From the NCBI GenBank assembly GCA_018340375.1, contig JAFFJZ010000002.1, positions 26,988,001-27,052,000 on the forward strand: a stretch of DNA of 64,000 bases, given 5' to 3'. The stretch's first letter is position 1. Every line of letters starts with the position of its first letter. The DNA comes from Gonatopus flavifemur (lineage: Eukaryota; Arthropoda; Insecta; Hymenoptera; Dryinidae). The notes beneath the pieces are model-generated. The model was not told where the DNA came from and did not search any database. It saw only the letters and a program-made list of their open reading frames with translations. Below are positions 1 to 11,641 of the stretch, one piece after another. A program made the position numbers and the translations under genes.

Positions 1-1175
1 GCCTGAGACCATGAATCCACGAAGAGAGCTTTTGATACTTTTGATGTAGACGAAAGATATCGTATCGAAGAGAAGAAAAGAATCATTTATAATCACTGCC
101 GCCACGTTAAAAACTTTTTAATCGCCTGGAGTTCTCGAGAAGAGAACTGTAGTCGACCAATAATTAATGGAGCTTAGTAACATGATGATTAGCTTTCTTT
201 TCATGTCTCATATGCGGAACACTGTAATTATGCTTTTCTGATATGAATCAATGTGAATTTCATTCCCGTATTTTCGGAAAACTGGAAAAATCAATTTTCT
301 TCGTATTCTTGCTAACTCATTAAACATGAGCAACGGCTTTATACGCGCACATTAAATAACAGGCCAGGCGTACCAAATGAGTTTCGTGCTCTTCTTTAAT
401 GAAAACATTAGATCATCACAAAGTGGTAATCAGAGCGATATAATGAACCTATTATCGTTCGATGTGAAGAAGAATAGACGATCGTTCTTTTCTTCCCATG
501 CGCAAATCACACGATTGTGTCATTTTACATACTCGGGAAGAAAAGAAACTGGAACTTTTCCATGTTAGTAGCTTGTTTTTTCACGAGATTAAATCGCGAA
601 TCTTATATATCAAATGTGACATGTCACTAATCATGCTACAGTGACCTCGACGATTCAGTTTTTAACATTTCGATTCCAGGTCAAATTTTGTGGTTCCGTG
701 AAATTACGGGTAATGGTGAGGTGTAACGTCAGAAACCAGTAATTTTAGTGACATTGTGTTACGTCATTACGACTTTATCATGATTAATCCTCCGCGTTCG
801 TACCTCATTCTTCGTGAATGTTGAGCTTACGCAAAGGATGTGTTGTATTCGTATGGTTTCTCTGTGGCTTCAAACACGTTGTTCTTCACGCGCGTCAAAA
901 TAATTGAGCCCCTTTGAAGTTCATGGAATAGAGTTTCCCCGATGAAAAATCAATTACAATTCACGGTCGGGAGAAAGACGGTTTGCAAAGAGTCATGGAT
1001 TTTTATGGATTTCCTGGAATTTATGTATCGTGAAAATTGACGTAGAGGTACAAAAATATCACTGCTAAAGTATTTCGCTGTTCGAATATCAATCGAAAGA
1101 CCTGTGCGATTGCAGCTACGATTTTTTGCTGTGATAGCTGATGAAGAGTTATAGCTGCAATCATTGAAAATAACA
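1..1175. other. Unannotated single-copy-looking DNA
   Basis: AT-rich sequence with only frames under 80 codons. I saw no terminal inverted repeat, tRNA box or family shared with the rest of the window. It could be intergenic or intronic. Confidence 0.5.
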
Positions 1176-1567
1176 TACAAGGTGATCTCAATCGGGTAGA
1201 TTACATTTTAAGGAAATATTCTGCAGTCAAAATGCAATAATTTCCTGTTTGAAAAAAATTTTTTTGAGGCTTAGTTTTTGAGATATGAAGATTTTTATAT
1301 ATTTTTCTAAAAATCCAAATAACTCAAGAGCATTGTTTTCTCCATACTTGAACCTGACACTATTGGCTAAGTTGGAAAACGGCGGATATCTGGAAGGAAA
1401 ATCAAACTATTAAATTATTGTTTGTTCCGGAGTTATAACAATTCGAAGTTGCCGATTTCTGATTGGCTGAATGCCAAAAAATTTCAAATCGCTGTAACTT
1501 AGAATGGAAAAATGACAGGGTAGTTTAATTTTTCCCCAAAGATCCGCCGTGTTCCAACTTAGCGAAT

Positions 1568-2671
1568 CACTGTAAAAAAAAACTGGAAATTTACTGTGCA
1601 ACTGGACTGGAAATTTCCAGTGCTAGTACTGGAATATGGATATTCCAGTACATGTACAGAGATTTTGTTGTTACGTTACTGAAAATTTACCAAGCATAAC
1701 TGAAAATTCAGTCATTGTACTGGAATTTTCAAGTTTGAGATGATGTACTGAAATTTTGCCATGATTTCGCGAAAATTTTACCGGCTCGTACTACAATTTT
1801 ATAGTTCTTGTGCACCAAAAAAAAATATTCCCTCAAAAAGGACTTGAGAAAAAATTTGGAATTTAGAAAAAAAAACCTAATCGTTGGTATACTGGAATTA
1901 TACAGGTTTTTAACTGCAATTCTCAGGTTTTGTGATGGAATTTTCCAGTTACTATGCAATTGAATTATACAGGTTTTGAACTGCAATTTTCAGGTCGTGT
2001 GATGGAATTTTCCAGTTGCTATGCAACGGAATTTAATCACTGTTGCACTGAAATTTTCCACTTCTATTGGACTTCGTCATTTCTGGCAGGAAAAATTTCA
2101 AGTCATTTATATTAAAAATTTCCTGATTGAGATTTTGAATAATAATTGTAATTGTAGCCAATGAAATTGATATATGAGGTTTTTCCAAGACTTATCCTCT
2201 TGTGTTCTAGATATGAAGCATATGTAGTAACCCAAGCTGGCCTTCCAACATGTCGCGCTATAGCTCATCGATTAGGTCTTAGGTTTCAGTTGGTAGGCAG
2301 GTAGAAAAGTGTGGGTTCAAATCCTGTTAGGTAGACATGAGTTTCTGTCCATCCAAATGAACGATCAAAAGTTTCTCAATCATCTTGGAACACAAGGACC
2401 CTGCAAAATCACTTTGCGTGAGCAATTTTTTTTCAATTTTCATGGATATTTTCAGCATTAATTTTCCAGTACATGTCCTGGAAAAGTCCAGCTCGTGTAC
2501 TGAAAAATTCCAGTACCGAGGCTCAGAAAATTTCCAGTTTTGATGCGGGAATTCCATAACGTTTGCACTGAATTTTTGCAGTACAAATGTGCTGAAATTT
2601 TCCGGTACATGTACAGGTTAATGACTTCCAGTACATTTACTGGAATTTTCCGGTGAAATTTTTTTACAGTG
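1568..2671 (-). mobile_element. 1.1-kb CACTGTAAAA element, copy A
   Basis: Bounded by CACTGTAAAAAAA and TTTTTTTACAGTG. It is near-identical to the inverse of 3573-4675. The interior is dominated by the word CCAGTACATGTACTGG and CTGGAAATTTCCAG-type variants. The middle (about 2254-2336) carries tRNA-like A and B boxes. The flanks read GAAT left and AATGG right, and the unoccupied site in family P reads GAATGG, so AAT appears duplicated (3 bp). That differs from the 2-bp duplication of copy B. Open frames of 76-87 codons inside are by-products of the repeated words, not genes. Confidence 0.85.
2254..2336 (+). repeat. tRNA-derived (Pol III box) module inside copy A
   Basis: TAGCTCATCGATTAGG resembles a tRNA A box, and GGGTTCAAATCC about 45 bases later is a good B box (GGTTCRANNCC). 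A cloverleaf with a clean anticodon stem is not visible, so this looks like a SINE head or decayed tRNA captured by the element. Copies B and C carry it at 3911-3991 and 63719-63799 on the minus strand, with the A box closer to consensus (ATCGGTTAGG). It may still recruit Pol III. That is inference. Confidence 0.6.
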
Positions 2672-3572
2672 AATGGTGTCAAGTTCGAATATGCAGTACA
2701 CATCGCTTTTGAGTTGCTCATATCTCAAGAACAAAGCGTCAAAAACGTTCCTTTCATACGGGAAATTGTTGCATTTTGGCTGCGGAATATGCCCTTGAAA
2801 TATAATCTACCCGACTCGAGTCACCCTGCATATCAATAAAATCATGAAAAACTAAGTAGCTGGCACAGCAGAATCATTTGTTTTTTGCATATTGGGGTGG
2901 CATTGAACTCAATTTGATTCTGTATAACATTTTATATCGAGTTTCGGGTGCATTTTTGCTTAAGCTCTAAATTGACGATGAACGGTTTAATGATTTGGAG
3001 TGCATGGTCTCAAAAAATGAATATATCTTCTTACATGAGAAATCAAATTCCACGAAGGTGATGAATACCGATGATCGGGCGATTTTTTTCATAGATATAT
3101 TATGAAGATATCTATGTTATGGATATCAGTGAATGTTACTTTATCATCAAGATATTTTATACTCTTTGTGAGATATTTGAGAAAATTGTTTACGAAATCC
3201 ACCTGATGATATCAACTCGATCGTATTTGCATATATTTCTACATGAAATATTTTACGAGTACAAAGATGAATCATTGTTTTCTCTCAAGTTCGTCGTACT
3301 TCATTCGGGAATAATTTATACATTCTATCCGCTGGAAACAATTTTAATTTTTCTTTTTATTTATTGGTATATTTTATGTTACAGGTATGAATTTTCAACT
3401 GCGTTATCTTTCAATGTGAACCGACTGTGAGTACGCATCACTTCTTTCCATTCTTGAAATTTATTCTATTATGGATGGGGGATATTCGCTGTATCGACAT
3501 TTTTGTATTAGATGTGTATCAACTTTCAATCGATATTTTATAAAAATGTATATCAGTTATACATGTTTACTA

Positions 3573-4675
3573 CACTGTAAAAAAATTTCACCGGAAAATT
3601 CCAGTACATGTACTGGAAGTCATTAACCTGTACATGTACCGGAAAATTTCAGCACATTTGTACTGCAAAAATTCAGTGCAAACGTTATGGAATTCCCGCA
3701 TCAAAACTGGAAATTTTCTGAGCCTCGGTACTGGAATTTTTCAGTACACGAGCTGGACTTTTCCAGGACATGTACTGGAAAATTAATGCTGAAAATATCC
3801 ATGAAAATTGAAAAAAAATTGCTCACGCAAAGTGATTTTGCAGGGTCCTTGTGTTCCAAGATGATTGAGAAACTTTTGATCGTTCATTTGGATGGACAGA
3901 AACTCATGTCTACCTAACAGGATTTGAACCCACACTTTTCTACCTGCCTACCAACTGAAACCTAAGACCTAACCGATGAGCTATAGCGCGACATGTTGGA
4001 AGGCCAGCTTGGGTTACTACATATGCTTCATATCTAGAACACAAGAGGATAAGTCTTGGAAAAACCTCATATATCAATTTCATTGGCTACAATTACAATT
4101 ATTATTCAAAATCTCAATCAGGAAATTTTTAATATAAAGACTTGAAATTTTTCCTGCCAGAAATGACGAAGTCCAATAGAAGTGGAAAATTTCAGTGCAA
4201 CAGTGATTAAATTCCGTTGCATAGCAACTGGAAAATTCCATCACACGACCTGAAAATTGCAGTTCAAAACCTGTATAATTCAATTGCATAGTAACTGGAA
4301 AATTCCATCACAAAACCTGAGAATTGCAGTTAAAAACCTGTATAATTCCAGTATACCAACGATTAGGTTTTTTTTTCTAAATTCCAAATTTTTTCTCAAG
4401 TCCTTTTTGAGGGAATATTTTTTTTTGCTGCACAAGAACTATAAAATTGTAGTACGAGCCGGTAAAATTTTCGCGAAATCATGGCAAAATTTCAGTACAT
4501 CATCTCAAACTTGAAAATTCCAGTACAATGACTGAATTTTCAGTTATGCTTGGTAAATTTTCAGTAACGTAACAACAAAATCTCTGTACATGTACTGGAA
4601 TATCCATATTCCACTACTAGCACTGGAAATTTCCAGTCCAGTTGCACAGTAAATTTCCAGTTTTTTTTTACAGTG
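3573..4675 (+). mobile_element. 1.1-kb CACTGTAAAA element, copy B
   Basis: Bounded by CACTGTAAAAAAATTTC and TTTTTTTTTACAGTG with TA on both sides (3571-3572, 4676-4677). It is the inverse of copy A with a handful of differences, and its first 620 bases match copy C (63381 to the end of the window). It contains the tRNA-like module on the minus strand (3911-3991). The outer 150 bases at each end are built from CCAGTACATGTACTGG-type words. It encodes nothing recognisable, so it would need a transposase supplied from elsewhere. Confidence 0.88.
3911..3991 (-). repeat. tRNA-derived module inside copy B
   Basis: Read on the minus strand, the A box TAGCTCATCGGTTAGG is followed by the B box GGGTTCAAATCC. 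The A box is a better match than in copy A, where one G has become A. Same module as at 2254-2336. Confidence 0.6.
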
Positions 4676-4677
4676 TA

Positions 4678-5501
4678 TAAAGACGTTTCGATGCTGTCAA
4701 CCATCGACCTTCCATATATTCTGTGGAATTGGAATATGAGAAATGAGAAACTTGCAGCATGATTCATTCAACGAGACTCAGAAATTAATAAGCATATATA
4801 TTCATAGGGTTTTTGAGGTTAATTATTCATCACTTGACAATATAGTTCAAAGGTTAGTTAGATTTGATGTTATCAAATAGATGCGGACGTAGGTTTCACA
4901 CCCCTTCAGGTGGGATAGGATTTTTTCTTCATCCATTGGAGAAGACAAAATTTCTCGATGAACTGTAATGGGGAAGCAAATAAACAATTCTTAACGAATC
5001 TTCCCAGTTTGAAATACTCACAAGGTCCTAGAAAACAGAGTGGTTCAATGATTGTACAATCATGGACACTTTGAAGTCGTTCACGATTTTACAATCAACT
5101 ATATGATAAGTTAACACATTATTGACCAATGATGCATGCATTGAAGACTACTGCAACTGTTGTGCATCAATGATTGTACAATAATTGATAGTATTCATGC
5201 ATTAGCCATTCTGATAGTACAACGATTGGTCAATTTTTCATGCATCATTATGTCCATCAGATTGAGCGATCGTGGACTCGTTCGTCTTGTTTTCTGGGGT
5301 TTAAATGTCAATACTGTCATGTTTAAAATCCCAGTACCAGCACTTCAAAGAAAAATTCAGATAAAAAATATAGTAATCTTCAAACGAAAATTGGAGACAC
5401 GTTTCTTAAAATCTGATAATATTTCTTAAATTTGTAATACAGACAAAACCGTTCAAATTTCTGTTGATTTTTACTTAGAAAAAAAAAAGTTATCAATATT
5501 T
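4678..5501. other. Unannotated AT-rich DNA
   Basis: ATGATTGTACAAT-type words recur around 5045-5230, but no bounded element or gene could be defined. The longest frame (about 5160-5429) has no recognisable protein features. Confidence 0.4.
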
Positions 5502-5782
5502 CACTCAGAGAAAAAAAGTTGCTGGAACAGCAAACCTCGAAAATTTATATTACTGATATGGCAAAACTTATTCCTGAATTAGCAGAAAATCTTGCTCTTT
5601 TAATGAGCGCTTGCCATTCAGCAATCCGGAATTGTAGATATACAGACGGCTAGAGAATTTTGCTGAATTAGCAAATATCTTGCTGAACTAGCAATATTTT
5701 GGCTGTAACAACAACCGTTTTGCTAATTTAGCAAAGCAGATTTTTCGGAATCGCTCTTTCACCTGGAATTTTTCTCTGCGTG
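5502..5782. mobile_element. Foldback MITE, CAC class, word TTGCTGAATTAGCAA
   Basis: Ends CACTCAGAGAAAAA and TTTTTCTCTGCGTG are inverted repeats. The inside reiterates GCTGAATTAGCAA and TTGCTAATTTAGCAA variants. Length 281 bp, no coding capacity. The flanking dinucleotides (TT and AT) do not match, so a duplication is not shown for this copy. Confidence 0.7.
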
Positions 5783-5821
5783 ATTAAAAAACAACAGAAG
5801 AGAGTATGAATTTTCCAAAAG

Positions 5822-6535
5822 TCGTGCAGGAAATTTTACGAAGTGAATAACAACATTTCTAAATTTTATTATTCACCTTCCCACACAAGTCGTACCAAGA
5901 CTGACAATTGGACCATGACTGGCGTCAAGCTTGGTAAGTCAAGTCTCGTTAGCCTAGTCTTGGCCAATGCTTGGCCCACCGTAGCTGACTAAGCGTTGAT
6001 AGAGCCTTAGATACCAATGATAGGACCTAGCATATTTCGCCGTGTTTGATTCATTTTTCGTCAACCAAGCTTTAATCGACACTTGGCTCGCTGTAAGCCT
6101 AGATATAGCCACATGACGTGGACCTGGAATTCATTCGCATTTCACAAACTTCTTTATAAATCCATCCCATTGATCCTGAACTCTTTCAGAACTCTTGTGC
6201 TATCTAGACTAAAGTGACTGTGTCGAAATCCAATATTCCGAAATTTCATGTGTCGGAATATATTATATTCAATCAAGTTTGGATGCCAATAAGGAAACTA
6301 TCCTATTCGTTGAGGTTGATTGTATATCAATCATGGTACCAATATTGAATTTTGATATTGAACCAAGCTTGGATGCCAAGCGTTGAACATTCTTATCATC
6401 CCAGACATTAATCTAATTTGGTGCCAATGTTGGTAACCATGCTAGGCCCAATGTTGACTAGCATTGGCTCAAGCTTGGTACCAAGTTTGGTACATTTGTT
6501 AACGCATACCTAGGTTATAAAATTTCTTGCGCGAT
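5822..6535. mobile_element. Foldback element with CCAAGCTTGG word array
   Basis: The left end TCGTGCAGGAAATTTTA and the inverted right end TCGCGCAAGAAATTTTA match at most positions. The interior contains many CAAGCTTGG, TTGGTACCAA and TTGGCCAA words in both orientations (about 5895-6000 and 6280-6500). The spacing of GAAATT from the end resembles the CCC...GAAATT elements at 20953, 31574 and 34967, but the first bases are TCG, and no clean target duplication was seen. Length about 714 bp. Confidence 0.55.
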
Positions 6536-6540
6536 TTTTG

Positions 6541-7304
6541 AAAAGTTGACATATTTCTTTATATCGTTTGTGACGTATTGATAGTTCTTCGTTCTTTCTC
6601 AAATGAAATTCAACAAAAATGTGAACCGTGTTACCCCTATTACAAATTTGAGAAATATTCTCAAAATTTGAGAACTATTCTCTCGAAGATTACTATATTT
6701 TCGATCTGCATTTTTATCCATGGAGATTGCAATTCATTTTCATGAAAGAAATTTTACAATCTCCAAATGGGATGGTTCCTACACTCTGAAGTATCCCATT
6801 CTCAATACAAGTTCCATAGTATTGATGCAATATCGATTCATAAATAGAAAAGCTTGATATTCAATTCACACATGACCGAATGATTTAGGCATTCCTGTAT
6901 TCCTATAGAAATTTTCCATCTAGAATCCTTGTACGTAATTGGAACAAATCAGCTATTCCATCCAAATCATCACGGTCTTTTTCATTCATCCATTGACTAA
7001 TTGATTTTTCCATTCGCTTACGCATTCGTTCACTTCGTTTGTTCGCGATTCATTTATTCAAAAATCACAATGTCTATGCATATTTCAACCTCGAAGTGAG
7101 GATGAATCAAATAATTCTGACTGTTTGTCGATAATAACCAACAAAATATATCGAAGTTTTTTAAAGTCACCTCGAATATTCATAAACACAAACAAAAATA
7201 CAATCAGGAGTCTCCAACAATTCAGCAGAAAAAGAGACCTCTATTCTGCATTACTCTGTTCTTGAATGACTCTATTTCTGAATATTTCTATTCTCAAATA
7301 TCTG
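6541..7304. other. Unannotated AT-rich DNA
   Basis: No gene or bounded repeat identified. There are short local hairpins (GAGATTGCAATTC near 6724 and ACAATCTCC near 6757) only. Confidence 0.4.
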
Positions 7305-7450
7305 CCCATACAGCACATAGATATCCATTAGATATCCAGGATATTTGGGATATCCAATGGAGATCTAATGGACGTCAAATGGATATTGGACGGACATTTG
7401 GATATCTATTGGATATCTGATGGATGCCATATCCAAGTGTGCTGTATGGA
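7305..7450. mobile_element. CCCATACAGCAC foldback, word GGATATCCATTGGATATC
   Basis: CCCATACAGCACATAG at the left and TGTGCTGTATGGA at the right form inverted ends, flanked by TG on both sides. The interior is an array of ATATCCAT and ATGGATATC words. It shares its ends, but not its interior, with elements at 10701, 30534, 40182 and 59860. Length 146 bp. Confidence 0.8.
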
Positions 7451-7574
7451 TGTTTTTCTAATTGTCTATCTTCTGGAATCAATTTCCTTCTGAGCATGTT
7501 TATTCCCACATATCACTGTTTTCACAGATCTGCATACTCAATATCTGTCGGAAACATAGAAAAATCCAATCCAT

Positions 7575-8204
7575 CCCTAGTAAAAAGTGAACATACATGA
7601 CCCATACATAATTCATACATAATTCATACATAATACATATATAATCCATATATTTTCCATACATTAAAACGTGTGGAATCATATATAATCCATATATAAT
7701 CCATATACAATCCATACACGACTATATATGATCCATATATGATGCACATATAATCCACCCTAGTAAAAAAGGATTATATATGGTCTATATTTAATTATTG
7801 AAGTTTATATAAGTATTATTTAAATTTATATATGCACATAATATGGTTATATATAGTGGTATATATGGAATTTGAGATAATTATATATAAAAAGAATTAT
7901 TCAGATTTTGTACTATATATAACAATTCAAGTTTTTATATATAGCTCCATATACAACTATATATGTGCTTATATAAATCTTCATAATACTTATGTATGGA
8001 GAATATTTCATATATGGCAGAATTTTTTTACATATGTGAAAAAACCTTGCATTTATGGATCATATATGGATAATATATAGGTCATATATGGGCCATACAT
8101 GGATTCAATATGGATTATGTACGAATTATATATGACCGTATATGAATTTTATATGGATCACATATAATTCTTATATGTTTTTATATGATTCATTTTTACT
8201 AGGG
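7575..8204. mobile_element. CCCTAGTAAAAA foldback filled with ATATATGG words
   Basis: The left end CCCTAGTAAAAAGTG and the right end CATTTTTACTAGGG are inverted. AT flanks both sides (7573-7574, 8205-8206). Nearly the whole interior is CATATATGGATTATATATGG-like words, including about 25 TATATGG or CCATATA occurrences. A second CCCTAGTAAAAA at 7758 faces the same way as the left end, suggesting an internal duplication or a nested shorter copy (7758-8204). Length 630 bp, no coding capacity. Confidence 0.8.
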
Positions 8205-10275
8205 ATATCGATTAGAATATATTTCTTTGGTTTTCTACGTTTATTGAGAATAGAATGATTTGATAATAGGTCTCTTGTTCTGCCAATGAATCTCTCATCA
8301 TAATCCATGAAAATTAATCAAACTGAGTATTTTTGAAGATTGAGAACTTTGTCATTTATACAGGACGCGGATCCAATTATGTTTGAAGGTTCGATTTATT
8401 ATCGCACCCCAATCAACATCAAATTTTCTCAAATAAAAAGAATGAAATCTTTCACACCCATAAATCTACCGTATCGAAGCGAAATGAGATAAAATAGCCT
8501 GTCACGTTGCGGAAATCTTGCTTCATAATCATCTTCTAAATCAGTCAATGGCTTGAACGATCAATTGCTGCTGGTTCTGTAGTTTGTTCTCTGATTGGAA
8601 AGGAAAAATTCCAGCTATTGGACGGGCACGGAACTCGATATTATGTTACAGGCGTTCTGCGAACGTCGGAGATTCGAAAATGAAGCTTCTTTATGATTTA
8701 TGTGATACAGAGATTGCTAAATAGAATTTTGTATCCAGATATAACGTTAATTATTTTTAATGGAAAATCTCTTACTGATTCTATGAAAGAAAGCGCATAT
8801 GAATCGTAATTCCCAGAATTTTGTCATTTTCCGGAAAATCCTCGCAAAATCCATACAGAATGTTTATGGAATTATTCTCTCATACTAACAAAATCCTTTC
8901 GCTTTTTCCACCTGGAATTGAAACGGTAGAATAATTGTATTGTAGTCAAACGATTTCTCTCACTACTCCGAGCGGGCGCATTCTTTACCGATGTCCACGT
9001 TGTTTTTTTTAATGGGTCTCACGTGGATTAATACAGAAACCACTGTGAATAACGATTATTGTGTATCAGGTTGAAGTCTCAACATAATTAGTCTCCTATT
9101 CGATTCATCAAAATAGCAAATTTCTGGTCGGAAGTAAAAACAATACCTTGTCTTCCAAATTACTTCCAATCTAGTGCTCATTAAGAGAATAGTTCAATTT
9201 TCAATAATCATTCCAATACGTCTCCGAAATTAGAATTTGCAGTATTTGATTAAATCCATTCATCTTCGGTGTGCTTTCTTTTTTCATATCATTCACAGTT
9301 TCATAAACTTCGAACAGAACAGTGATGCGAATGTTAAGAATCACGTGTTTGAAGTTGCGATTCGCATCGACCCATTAATAAAGAACGTCATTATAAATCG
9401 GGAAATACATTATTTCGTATCGTGCGGAAAACAGATGTGATCGTTAATCGCGTGAAATTGCTTCAAGCAGCTGACGGAGTAAAAATATCACCGTTTCGTT
9501 TTTATGCCGCCAAACAGTTTCTCTCCCACATCCGTATATATGTCAACACTTAGACATACATATCCCCATGAATGCATACTAACTATATTCGCGACCTACA
9601 TATATAGTCACTGTGATAAATTAGTGGAATTGAAAGCGGGTAGTGTCACGAATTCCCACACGCATCCATCGCGTTAATGTTAACGAAGTTAATCGGCTTG
9701 CTAAATTCGGGTAATTGCACGTAAGGTCGATAAATTTAACAAAACCGTACTACCGGACGTTTAGCGGCTTTATCTTATACTTACGTGTTTAGGGGAGAAA
9801 TATGTATTCTTCCGAATTAAGACACATAATTTTCTTTATATACTCCAGTGTGAATTACTGAACAGAAAACAGCGTGAATGTAGTCAAGGCATAATAATTT
9901 GACTCGGATGAGAATCATGTTTCAGTTTTGAATTACTTTATTCTATTTTGCTACTTATTACAGGACGATGGAGTCCCTCGAGAAATGAACCAAATTTTGC
10001 TACGTACTTTCTGATCAACTGAGCAATAAATACAAATTTTAAATCCACAATCATGAAGTGATTCACTTAAATTGAGCTTTGTACATGAAATTGGAACTGC
10101 AAATGATTGCTTGAAATTAAACAAACGATTATGAACACATTGAACTACAAATGTCTACTATTTTTTAACCTCTTCTTTCATGTTTAGGAATGTATTTTGA
10201 GCTCTGAATTTATATTTAGATCCAAATCCTAGCAGTGAACTTTATTGCTGTATATTTAAAATTTGCTATTATTGC
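8205..10275. other. 2-kb stretch with no recognised feature
   Basis: Ordinary AT-rich DNA. Frames are under 70 codons. No TIR pair, tRNA box or copy of the window's repeat families was seen. Confidence 0.45.
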
Positions 10276-10401
10276 CCCACATAGTGCAAATGTCTCGTTA
10301 ATATCTCCATGATATTCTGACAATACTACAATATCTCCAGAATGCTGCAGAATATTCTGAAAATATTACTGTGACATGTTCATTACTTTGTGCTATGTGA
10401 G
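10276..10401. mobile_element. Short CCCACATAG foldback, word AATATTCTG
   Basis: CCCACATAGTGCAAATG and, inverted, CTCACATAGCACAAAG bound a 126-bp element. Inside are GATATTCTGACAATA and AATATTCTGAAAATATT words. Ends are related to the CCCATACAGCAC family. No matching flank duplication was found. Confidence 0.55.
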
Positions 10402-10700
10402 TGCTCACTCATTCAAAAACTATGTGGCCTATTTTGTCTGTTTTTTTAATGCTCCATGGCCCTTGACTTGTAGATTCTCAACTAGCACAGAATGTCTCAA
10501 TGACTTTGCCAGAATATTATATTTGAAATCTGCAATATTCTAGCAAACATCTCAAAAATATTGTCAGAATGTATCCAGAATGTCTTAAGTTACCATCTGT
10601 GTGACATTCTTGACATATTCTGCAATATTGCTGAGATCATGTTATGTTAGGGATATTTTATACAGGAAGACATCTCATAATTATCTACCTGTATTAACAA

Positions 10701-11061
10701 CCCATACAGCACCACAGATCTCAGTAATGTCTCAACTACATTTCGATCTTTCACCTTCATTACATTTCAGTATACTTTCACAGAAATATGTCAAAAATCT
10801 GTCAATTGAAATCTCACCTATTTGCAATGTCTCAGATATATTACGAGACAAACATTACAATGAAATATTTCATAAATATTCTTGGAATATTGCAGAAATA
10901 ATTCAGAAATATTGAATTGAAATGTAAGATTAGCGGACATTGCAATATTTCTGAAGAGACTTTGAAACCTCGGTGTGACATACAGCAATGTCATAGAAAT
11001 ATTTCAATGTTTCAGATGTTAGATTTCTGCAATCTCAAAGAAATCTTCGGTGCTGTGTGGG
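10701..11061. mobile_element. CCCATACAGCAC foldback, AATATTC words
   Basis: The left end is CCCATACAGCACCACAG and the right end is GGTGCTGTGTGGG, with AA on both sides (10699-10700 and 11062-11063). Length 361 bp. Inside are ATTGCAGAAATATTC, AATATTTCTG and CTCAGATATATT words. Its ends match those at 7305, 30534, 40182 and 59860, whose interiors are unrelated. Confidence 0.75.
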
Positions 11062-11194
11062 AATGGTACAAAATACTGCTTTTGGTGAGAAAAAAATTTC
11101 TTCAGAGTGAATTCCTCCACAAATGTTGTATAGAATATGATTTGGATGGCTTTTTGAGAGGAATACATATTGAAAGTCGATCATTAGGAAAGTT

Positions 11195-11282
11195 CTCTCA
11201 GTGAGGATCGAACCCCAGTTCACACTGAGATTCAGCTGATCACTGAGATGACTCCAATGCCCTCAAAGTGCCACTCTTCGTC
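11195..11282 (-). repeat. tRNA-like (SINE-type) module
   Basis: On the minus strand, GGGGTTCGATCC is a strong B box. It lies about 45-50 bases after GGGCATTGGAGTCATCTCAG, a weak A-box position. No acceptor stem closes it, so it is more likely a SINE remnant than a tRNA gene. Confidence 0.4.
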
Positions 11283-11641
11283 ATCATAATGATGTGTTTC
11301 TGATAAATTCATTTCCGTGGGATAAAGACCAATCAATTCAGAACCCTCTGAAACTGAAGTTGAATAGGTCGTGGGAGAGAGGTTTCTTTTGCCCTCGATT
11401 TGTAAATCTTACTAAGTATCGGATCTGATGAATATAAATTTTTATTGCCACATAAAATATTGCTACTGAAATATTCTCAAAATATTTCATTTGCGACGAA
11501 CATGAGATATCCCTCATCGTAGATTCCCAGAACATTGCAGAATAACACTCGTATGTGCAATATTTCAATTTCATAGAATGTTTCGAGTAAGATATTTGTG
11601 ATATTCTGAGAATATTTCTGAAACGTTGTGTGTTATGTGGG

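Larger units (their letters stand above)
1176..2829. mobile_element. Palindromic MITE family P, copy 1, interrupted
   Basis: The ends read ACAAGGTGATC and, inverted, GAGTCACCCTGC. The left arm to 1567 and the right arm from 2672 are reverse complements over most of their length. Both carry the family signature AAAATGCAATAATTTCC, the GGATCYGCCG block and GGTAGATTATATTT. Three more copies lie at 12196, 19481 and 51894. This copy is split at position 1567 by the 1.1-kb CACTGTAAAA element. Copy 4 (near 52290) preserves the unbroken sequence CTTAGCGAATGGTGT, so the insertion site is clear. Net length without the insert is about 550 bp. There is no coding capacity. The superfamily is not identified. 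Confidence 0.85.
10402..11641. repeat. Composite block of AATATTC-word foldbacks
   Basis: Words such as GAATATTCT, ATTGCAGAAATATT and AGAATGTCTC recur throughout 10480-11060 and 11455-11640. The right boundary GTTGTGTGTTATGTGGG resembles the CCCACATAG end at 10276 in inverted form, so the block may be one older element interrupted by later ones. One sub-element is clear (10701-11061), and a tRNA-like module lies at about 11195-11282. The 119-codon minus-strand frame at 11338-11697 runs through the word array and is not a credible gene. Confidence 0.5.

Noticed and set aside
3687..3917. A 76-residue frame found identically three times (2327-2557 minus, 3687-3917, 63495-63725)
   Set aside because: It recurs only because it lies in three near-identical copies of the 1.1-kb element. 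The amino acids derive from the repeated CTGGAATTTTCCAG-type words, and no protein family is recognisable.
4257..4514. An 85-residue frame present in copies A and B
   Set aside because: Same reason. It is repeat-word DNA that happens to stay open.
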